A stretch of 64,000 nucleotides of DNA from the NCBI GenBank assembly GCA_963556255.1, contig OY744605.1:3130187-3194186 (forward strand), written 5' to 3'. The notes under the pieces are model-generated. The model was not told where the DNA came from, ran no database searches, and saw only the letters and a program-made list of their open reading frames with translations. A program made the position numbers and the translations under genes. Source of the DNA: Allolobophora icterica. Lineage: Eukaryota; Annelida; Clitellata; Crassiclitellata; Lumbricidae. This document shows, in pieces, positions 57,665 through 64,000 of the stretch; the first letter of the stretch is position 1, and each line of letters opens with the position of its first letter.

Positions 57665-58037
57665 GAATCGGCAAAAGTTTCAGAAATAGGCGTCGAAGTG
57701 TCATTGGTTGTCTGTTCTTTACACAGGAGGCGGTCAGCAGCGCCACTCAGCGACGATGGTGGTTGGTGGGTGTGGTGGCCGATTTGTTCCGAGGCGAAGA
57801 CAGTTCCGACTCCGCCCACTTTTGTAATCAAATAGAGTAGATTTTGTAAAATATACTGTTGCTTTTACAGCAAAATGTGGTACTTGTAGTTTCAGTGTGT
57901 AACGAAGTATTAAGGCTGCCACGGCCGTTGACGTCGCCCTCCTCTTTTATTCAGGTTTGTGACTGGCACTACAGATTACGGGCAGTGACGTAGTTCGAAA
58001 TCTGATAGGAAGGAATTGCGCTAGTAAGTGGAAAACG

Positions 58038-58190
58038 AGAAGCAGAACAGAGGCAGAACCAGAAGCAGAGGCAGAAACAGAGGCAGAAATAGAAGCAGCA
58101 ATAGAAGCAGGAAAATAAATAGAAGCAGAAAAAGAAATAGAAGCGGAAGCAGAAAAAGAAACAGAAGCAGAAACAGGAGCAGGTTATTAC
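58038..58190 (+). repeat. AGAAGCAGA-type purine-rich tandem repeat
   Basis: A degenerate array of GAAGCAGAAA, GAGGCAGAAA and GAAGCAGAAAAAG units. It produces a spurious Arg/Asn/Ser-rich frame. Confidence 0.8.
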
Positions 58191-58314
58191 GCTGCATTAT
58201 CGAGCAAAGGATGATTTTGACGAATGAAACGTCAGCAGACATTATCGACAGAACAATAATTATTCTATGTTTAGAAAGAAATTTCCATGTCCTGGTCACG
58301 TGAACCAATCGCAA

Positions 58315-58440
58315 GCATGGTAGCCGAATGAATACAGCGCTGGGCGTGTAACACGGAGATCACAGGTCCAAGCCTCCACTCAGGCGGAGGTCATCGTGAA
58401 GGGACCTTGAGCAAGTCCTTCATGAACAGTCGACGTTATA
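58315..58440 (+). repeat. tRNA-derived SINE, second family
   Basis: ATGGTAGCCGAATGAATACA (A-box-like), CACAGGTCCAAGCCTCC (B-box-like), then GGGACCTTGAGCAAGTCCTT. Confidence 0.6.
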
Positions 58441-58565
58441 TTATACGCTCGTTTGTGTGCACTCGTGAAATTTGAAAGGAGGGCAGTTTCAAACACAGTT
58501 CTATGTTCATTACATATATCGGAACAGTTTTCGCCCGGGCCTGATTTGTCCTCACACAGACCATC

Positions 58566-59567
58566 ATGCGAGGCACCCGGCACCAAAACCCCTCCGTCCC
58601 AGCGAAACCAGGGTCGTCATCGCCTGGTCTGCCAGTGACAGGGTTACGCCGCAACGACACGGGAAGCGACCGCGCGGGGGCCGCGGGACCTACTCCCCCA
58701 GCGACGAAGGAGACAGACGATGCTTCTGATTGGCCCTCGGCCGGAGGGATTCCAGTCGTGTTACTGTGGCTGCCCTACACGGCCCTCACCGCCCTTCTGC
58801 TCGGACTCATGCTCGCCTCTTTCATCCGCTTTCACCGGAAACGACTTCGCAAGTTCCGGTCGCGAAAGGATCAGCTCTGGCGACAGCTCGACGTTCAGGA
58901 ATTCCTCCAGGAGCAGCGGCGAGAACTACTTCCGCCGAACGGGAATCTACTTCCGCCCGCAGCCGCCATATTGCCTCCCGCTACGTCACAAGCCGTCGAC
59001 GACGATCGCCAAAACCGCCGCCAGATGGCCGGAAACGGCCGTCGAAACACGCCGCTAGAGGCGCTGCACGCTCACTCCGACCGCGAGGTGTCGCTGGCAT
59101 GTCGTCCTGACACTCGGCAGGTGTCGCCGGCGTCGCGTAGTTCCAGTCGCCAGGTGGCGCGCGGCGAACATCGCAGAACGTCGGACGAAACTCGTCGCAA
59201 GAGGTCGTCGACGACGACGGTTCCGGAAGTGACGCGACGCGACCGACCGCCGCACGTGCGTCGCGCCGCTGCCGGAACCGGAAACGCGGCTCGCAAGCGG
59301 AACTCGGTCGTCTTCATCACCAACATCAACGGCAGCATGGTGAACCTACGCTGCGGGGAACCGGACGCCCTTGACCCCTTCCAGGGGCGCCGGTGCTTCT
59401 GGGCAGTCGGGGAACGCCGCCCCTCGACGGCCTGTCCACCCATACGGACCCTCGTCGAGCCACCCTGCCTTCGACACCCGGTGGCTCGGCCGGCGATTTG
59501 GACGACCGCTTTCAGCTACGATCCGGACATGGAGTATGAGTGTCGAAAGACGAGATATTACGATTAG
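58566..59567 (+). CDS. Uncharacterised single-pass membrane protein, 333 aa
   Basis: I do not recognise this protein. The CpG- and GC-rich composition of the frame, in AT-rich surroundings, and its 1-kb length support real coding. A Pro/Ser/Thr-rich N-terminal region (1-60) is followed by one hydrophobic segment at about residues 62-88 (VVLLWLPYTALTALLLGLML). Next comes a strongly basic stretch (RFHRKRLRKFRSRK), which predicts N-outside, C-cytosolic topology. Residues 105-125 look helical (LDVQEFLQEQRRELL), and about 150-275 is Arg/Ser-rich and probably disordered. A conserved-looking segment, KRNSVVFITNINGSMVNLRC, lies near 277. The C-terminus is YECRKTRYYD. A good acceptor (CTCACACAG|ACCATC) ends 6 bp before the ATG, so the start may lie in a second exon with a noncoding first exon further upstream. 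It could be a lineage-specific gene. Confidence 0.65.
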   Translation: MRGTRHQNPSVPAKPGSSSPGLPVTGLRRNDTGSDRAGAAGPTPPATKETDDASDWPSAGGIPVVLLWLPYTALTALLLGLMLASFIRFHRKRLRKFRSRKDQLWRQLDVQEFLQEQRRELLPPNGNLLPPAAAILPPATSQAVDDDRQNRRQMAGNGRRNTPLEALHAHSDREVSLACRPDTRQVSPASRSSSRQVARGEHRRTSDETRRKRSSTTTVPEVTRRDRPPHVRRAAAGTGNAARKRNSVVFITNINGSMVNLRCGEPDALDPFQGRRCFWAVGERRPSTACPPIRTLVEPPCLRHPVARPAIWTTAFSYDPDMEYECRKTRYYD

Positions 59568-60911
59568 CCTTCTAGGCGCTAGGGGCGCCCGGTGATTAGA
59601 TATCGGTTGAGACATGTCTGCCGTGGTGACGTCAGAATTATGCGTGTTTTGTGAGGGCTTCTTTATGAATAGTCGTCACCAGGAGCAGCACATGCACTGT
59701 GCTTTGGTTCAATGCATGTAGTCATGCACCACTGAATGTATTGTTTGTATGTCTGCATTGTATATATGTATGTATGTAGGTATAAATGTCTGTTGTCTGT
59801 CTGCATGTATGTATGCATGTATGTTTGCCTACGTATGTATGAGTATATCTATGTTACTGGCTATTTATAAATCGTTTTTCCGAACCTAAGCGCTAATATA
59901 CGATTGTATAGGCCGCTAAGCTATTGCCCGAACTGCACATTTTGAAAATATCTTAGCGTTACATAAGAGCCGCTTAAACGCCGGCGCTATATAACATCAA
60001 TTCAGAAAACTCTAGGTTGTTCGATCAGCTCTGGAGCCAGGAAAGAATACAGAGGAGACAGCATGGTGTAAAGGGGAATCGTTCCCCCCCACAAAAAATT
60101 CCTGCACGCCCATCAGTGCAGGAGAGGAATTAGGATAGGAGAGCTTCAAGAGATCGGTTTTCAGTCTTAAGTGGAAAGCTGAAGGAGATTGGGCAAGCGG
60201 AGGACCGAGTATGTATTTATGTCATGTATGTAACTACACTGGCACAGAAAGACAGACAGAATGAGGGAATTGGCGGAGATCTTTTCAGAATAGAGTCTAC
60301 TAGCCTGACTCTTCGACTCGACCTGGGACCTAACCTGACCTTGCCTGCCTACCGCTTTCAATTTGACCTCTGAGCGCCAGTCAATAAGCTGGTTCCCACG
60401 ACCTGGCTTCTCAGGTGCTAAAGAATTTTAATCTTACGATTACCAATGTTATTGTATTGAGCCTTCAACAGTGTGTGTAAATCTGTAATGTACTCATTAA
60501 AACAACGCTGTAGGAGTCACGTCATATCAATCATTTCCCACTTATTCACAAACTAACCGCTAATACAATGGTGTTAATTAAAGTATTAAACTGTATTATT
60601 AATCAGCAATTACACGATCACATAATGATTATAGTTCTAATAATAATTCGTCGCATTCCGCCATTTTTTCTGTAAAGTCACGTGGCTGAGATATGCCTGC
60701 TAGAAAAGACAGTAACGGAAATTTAGTGATAACAATTTGCCTACTTACTCGACTGTGAGACTGTATCCAAAGATCTTAGAGTCGTAGATCTTTGCTGTAT
60801 CTACATGTATTTGCATGTTAATGACTTTCTATTTAAAATCTTAGCAAAATTGCACTCGCGGGACTCGATCTACATCCGAAATATTTACAGTCGTTTGTGC
60901 CAATACGAATC
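59568..60911. other. Noncoding interval after the orphan ORF
   Basis: Contains an (ATGT)n-like degenerate stretch at about 59745-59850, a SINE/LINE tail-like GCGCCAGTCAATAAGCTGGT near 60375, and otherwise unique AT-rich DNA. No gene is supported. Confidence 0.5.
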
Positions 60912-60915
60912 TTAA

Positions 60916-61214
60916 CCCTCAGGCTACCAAGGTTTTTTTGCGACATCGGCTACCAAGGGGGGGGTGGTTACCACCCCCCCCCCGGAATTTCGTGTTTGGT
61001 TTAAGATATCATATCATGTAATACAGCATTTGATTCAGCATTCATTTATGAAAAGAATGGTATATTTTGTTGTAAAATATATGAATGCATCTCGAAATTA
61101 TATAGTTTTTAACAAAGGCACCGGTCCATTTAACGATATCTGATATTATCGCACACAATTTGTACTATTGATCAATTAATATTATGACGTAAGGCCCTAC
61201 ATCGACACGCAAGA

Positions 61215-61284
<70 letters not shown>

Positions 61285-62138
61285 CATTATTACCGGTATA
61301 TGTGTGTGTATATATATATGCCCATAGACAATTACGATTGTTACGTAAATACCTGGACAAAAATATATAAATGATGTGGGTTTTGAAAATGAACTATGTA
61401 TCCAAGAATATTCTAAATATAATAAACATAATGAGGCTTAATTTTCAACAATACAAACTATTCCAAAGTCTGTTTTAGTTACAGACAAAACCTAAAGGCG
61501 TGCAGCTATATCAACATGAAAACATGAAACAAGAAATTATGTAATTTTTCCCGGCAGTCAAAAAAAACGTCAGTGGTCCTTGCAGTTATTGCAAGTTACT
61601 TTCATTGTTTTGTGCGAATGCTTCCTGCAAACCGGCTTCTTGAACACTTCACAGCACTGCTTTACTCTGTTAGTATTCTGCTTCAACTGTTTATAGCCCT
61701 TCCCCATACCCAACCATATCGGTTTACGTTGTGATATTGCATCAGTGATTTTCACACTGAAAAAGCGTATTATTATTCATTATGATCACTTCCGGTTATC
61801 AAAAGACAAATAACTAAGCAAGTAAATATAACCCTAAATTCCCTCTAAAGAATGGCATAGTTGTTTCTCTTCCAGAAAGAATAATGAATACCTTTATAGT
61901 CGACAACAGCTAACAGCTGACGAGAGAAATTCCTGATTTCATAAGTGGTACCTAGGCTATATCGGGTATAACTTTTTTATGGCGTGGGATATCATCATGA
62001 CTTTTACCTCAAAATTTGCGCAAATGGACCCCCTACAGCTACCTAAAATGTCAAAATTATATTCCACGTGCAAAAAAAGTTTTTCCAGAAAAACGTAGGG
62101 GGGGGTGGTAACCACCCCCCCCCTTGGTAGCCCGAGGG
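60916..62138 (-). mobile_element. Decayed, internally deleted piggyBac-type element (1223 bp) with TTAA TSD
   Basis: TTAA borders lie at 60912-60915 and 62139-62142. The TIRs are CCCTCAGGCTACCAAGG (left) and, as reverse complement, CCCTCGGGCTACCAAGG (right), one mismatch in 17. A subterminal G/C hairpin motif (GGTGGTTACCACC) is present at both ends. On minus, 61570-61755 encodes a Cys/His-rich tail (KQCC, PVCRKHS, VTCNNC, stop). This resembles the C-terminal cysteine-rich domain of some piggyBac transposases. Only about 380 bp remain between it and the right end, so the catalytic domain is gone. A (TA)n repeat lies at 61219-61277. Confidence 0.85.
61219..61277. repeat. (TA)n microsatellite
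   Basis: About 29 TA dinucleotides inside the piggyBac-type element. Confidence 0.95.
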
Positions 62139-62170
62139 TTAAACCAACGATATTGATGTCCCTACAGTTA

Positions 62171-62619
62171 GGGGCCATCCATATATTACGTACGCAAAAA
62201 TCCGGGAAAATTTGACCCCCCCTTCCCCCTGTTCGCAAGCGTACTTTCTTCCACACCCCCCTGTGTACGTACACTTGACGCTCACCCCCCCCCCCGAAGA
62301 CCAGCTGCAGAAAGTGCCTCTACTGTCTGCACTTTAGTCGAGACTGAAGGATGAGTGAGGGCCAATATAGACAAATTATAGGTATCTCGTTCACAGCACA
62401 GAATAACTGCACATGGCTTTTATATGATGTAATAAAATGCCATCAAACGACTATAGGACAATACAGAGTTATAAATAGGCTAATGTGGACGTCATAATTA
62501 GAAATTTATTTTGCGTACGTACACTTTTGTCCCCCCTCCCCCCGTTCGCACCCGTACGCAAAATCGCCAAAATCCGACCCCCCTCCCCCTCATTGCGTAC
62601 GTAATATGTGGACGGCCCC
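62171..62619. mobile_element. Harbinger-like MITE (449 bp), TTA TSD and 27-bp TIRs
   Basis: TTA flanks both ends (62168-62170, 62620-62622). The TIRs begin GGGGCCATCCATATATTACG (left) and GGGGCCGTCCACATATTACG (right, reverse complement) and continue TACGCAA, 25 of 27 identical. Subterminal GTACGTACAC and poly-C tracts are present at both ends. It has the same TIR architecture as the element at 44258-44883. No ORF of note. Confidence 0.85.
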
Positions 62620-62639
62620 TTATAACAGTTACTGTAGCC

Positions 62640-63030
62640 TATCGGGAGCTTGTGCCAGTACAAGGTCACTTCATCTGTTATAGTTAACCTTTGGTTTCGC
62701 AGAAACTACAAGTGTTAGAAAGCTAAGAAAGGGGTTCTTGGTGTCTATTTCATGGTTTCCGGGGTGGCGGAATCCAAATAAGTATACAACATTGTACGAT
62801 CATCGAATGACCTGGTAGTTCAAGGTCACTGACATGTATGGTTAACCCTTGGTTGCATAGCAAGTGTTAAAATGATGTTCTTGGCTACTATTTTATGCTT
62901 ATCGGGGTCGCAGAATAAAAAAGCATATACAGTATTGTACGATCATCGGATGACCTTGTAGTTCTAAGTTATTTGACCTGCTGTGGTTGACCTTTGGTTT
63001 CTCAGGACTGCAAGCGATAGAATTGTAATT
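62640..63030. repeat. Degenerate tandem repeat, unit about 145-160 bp
   Basis: Three diverged units are marked by GTTAACCTTTGGTTTCGCAG, GTTAACCCTTGGTTGCATAG and GTTGACCTTTGGTTTCTCAG, and by TTGTACGATCATCGAATGAC and TTGTACGATCATCGGATGAC. Confidence 0.75.
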
Positions 63031-63946
63031 ATGGTTTTTCTTTGTGGAAGGATTACAGCACATTCATGAGAAATGAGCATGGGCGGCCATCCCGGGGGTT
63101 GAGGGAGAAAAGACCCCCACCTTTAACTGTGGGGACACAGTATACAGTTGTCCTCCAAATTTTGAAGAAACACCAAAAAAGGTAAAAAATTCTCACCTCT
63201 TTTTTTGACAAGATCAGTTCAAAAGTGTCCAGTGCCCCCACCTGTCAAACAAGATCACCGCCTGTGGAAATGAGATGAGTAATTAATAATTACTACTAAT
63301 TATACGCTGTGATTCACAGAACCATGCTGCGACAATTGACATACCTTGACTGTCAAGGTCATTTGAACTGTTCCAGACCAGTTTAACTAATAGGCCTACT
63401 TGATATTATAGATCATAGAATGTAATTACGTGTTTAAAATATGTTTTTCTAATTCCTCCCTACCACAATCATAACCTGACACGAATATCATCTGTCTATT
63501 AGAACAACGCTTCAAGCGAAATCATCAATCCAATGAAATTTCAACTGTGACGTTAAAGTATGACGTCAAGTCACACGGCGTCACACAAGAGTAACACATG
63601 AAACCAAAACCATTTTGAAATATTTGTAATAGTTCACAGCTATTCAATATTTCAAATACAATTAAAATAGTTTCCTGCAGGTACTATTTACTAATCTAAT
63701 AATCTACAGTATCTAAAACCAAACCAACAGCATCGTCTGTTTCTAGGCTACTTGGTCTATTGTCTGAACAGGTCTGTTTGACGTGTAAGAACCAAATCAA
63801 TAGCATCACTATTGTTATTCAGTTGGGCTGTTATCTGAAGATTGCAAGTTCCATATCTGCTGAACACACTCTAGGAAATAGACCTGACAGTAGAATTTTG
63901 AACCGGGATAAATGGGTAAACAAACAATATGTATACTCGTTTCCAG

Positions 63947-64000
63947 GACCTTGGGATCCGTCCATTGCCAGTTCAGACGCTGAAGAGACGGAACTGAGCA
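63947..64000 (+). CDS. Possible internal exon of a gene continuing past the window
   Basis: CGTTTCCAG|GACC is a plausible acceptor at 63946. The following sequence is open to the window edge in only one frame, giving PWDPSIASSDAEETELS, an acidic/serine-rich stretch. The exon is partial, so no family can be assigned. Confidence 0.3.

Noticed and set aside
58028..58303. Arg/Asn/Ser-rich 91-aa frame
   Set aside because: Product of the AGAAGCAGA tandem repeat; low complexity only.
58566..59567. Viral or retroelement envelope-like origin for the single-pass membrane ORF
   Set aside because: No flanking LTRs, no Pol-like genes and no signal peptide or fusion-like segment; kept as an uncharacterised cellular gene.
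61957..62274. 105-aa minus-strand frame spanning the piggyBac right end
   Set aside because: It crosses the TTAA border and runs into the neighbouring MITE, so it is not a transposase fragment.

Overview
This window is nuclear DNA from an invertebrate animal, probably a marine bilaterian. The evidence is multi-exon genes with GT-AG introns of roughly 0.1 to 4 kb, single-copy-type orthologues of animal housekeeping genes, and dense non-LTR, SINE and hAT/MITE debris. The species cannot be named from the sequence alone. There are no operons, ribosome binding sites or CRISPR arrays.

Layout. (1) 164-1723 (+): an intronless LARP6 gene (La-related RNA-binding protein), followed by about 3.6 kb of 3'UTR and intergenic DNA. 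(2) 5385-22085 (+): the complete 17-exon SF3A1 gene (U2 snRNP splicing factor, 842 aa). All exon junctions are in phase, and one intron is of the GC-AG type. (3) 23607-26896 (-): the complete 3-exon ALG10 gene (dolichyl-P-Glc alpha-1,2-glucosyltransferase, 468 aa), tail to tail with SF3A1. (4) 28335-42814 (+): the complete 10-exon ataxin-7 gene (SAGA deubiquitinase-module subunit, 1193 aa), head to head with ALG10. (5) 46488-47135 (-): an intronless RD3-family gene. (6) 47.5-58.5 kb: a repeat-rich gene desert with LINE debris, hAT elements, a Dong/R4-like retrotransposon end inside a TAA microsatellite, and a 2 kb microsatellite island. (7) 58566-59567 (+): an unrecognised single-pass membrane protein. 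(8) 59.6-64 kb: a decayed piggyBac element with TTAA ends, a Harbinger-like MITE, degenerate tandem repeats, and a possible first visible exon of another gene at the right edge.

The host genes do not form one pathway. SF3A1 works in splicing, ataxin-7 in transcriptional coactivation, LARP6 in mRNA binding and ALG10 in ER N-glycan assembly. The most unusual signals are structural. Three minisatellites have units that contain a gene boundary: the 5' splice site of SF3A1 exon 9, the 3' splice site of ATXN7 exon 9 and the ALG10 stop codon. In addition, a large set of DNA transposons keeps readable target-site duplications, and several are nested, so insertion order can be read.

All spliced models were built by hand from exon homology, splice consensus and reading-phase continuity. 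Family names for mobile elements rest on terminal repeats, target duplications and recalled protein motifs, not on a database search.
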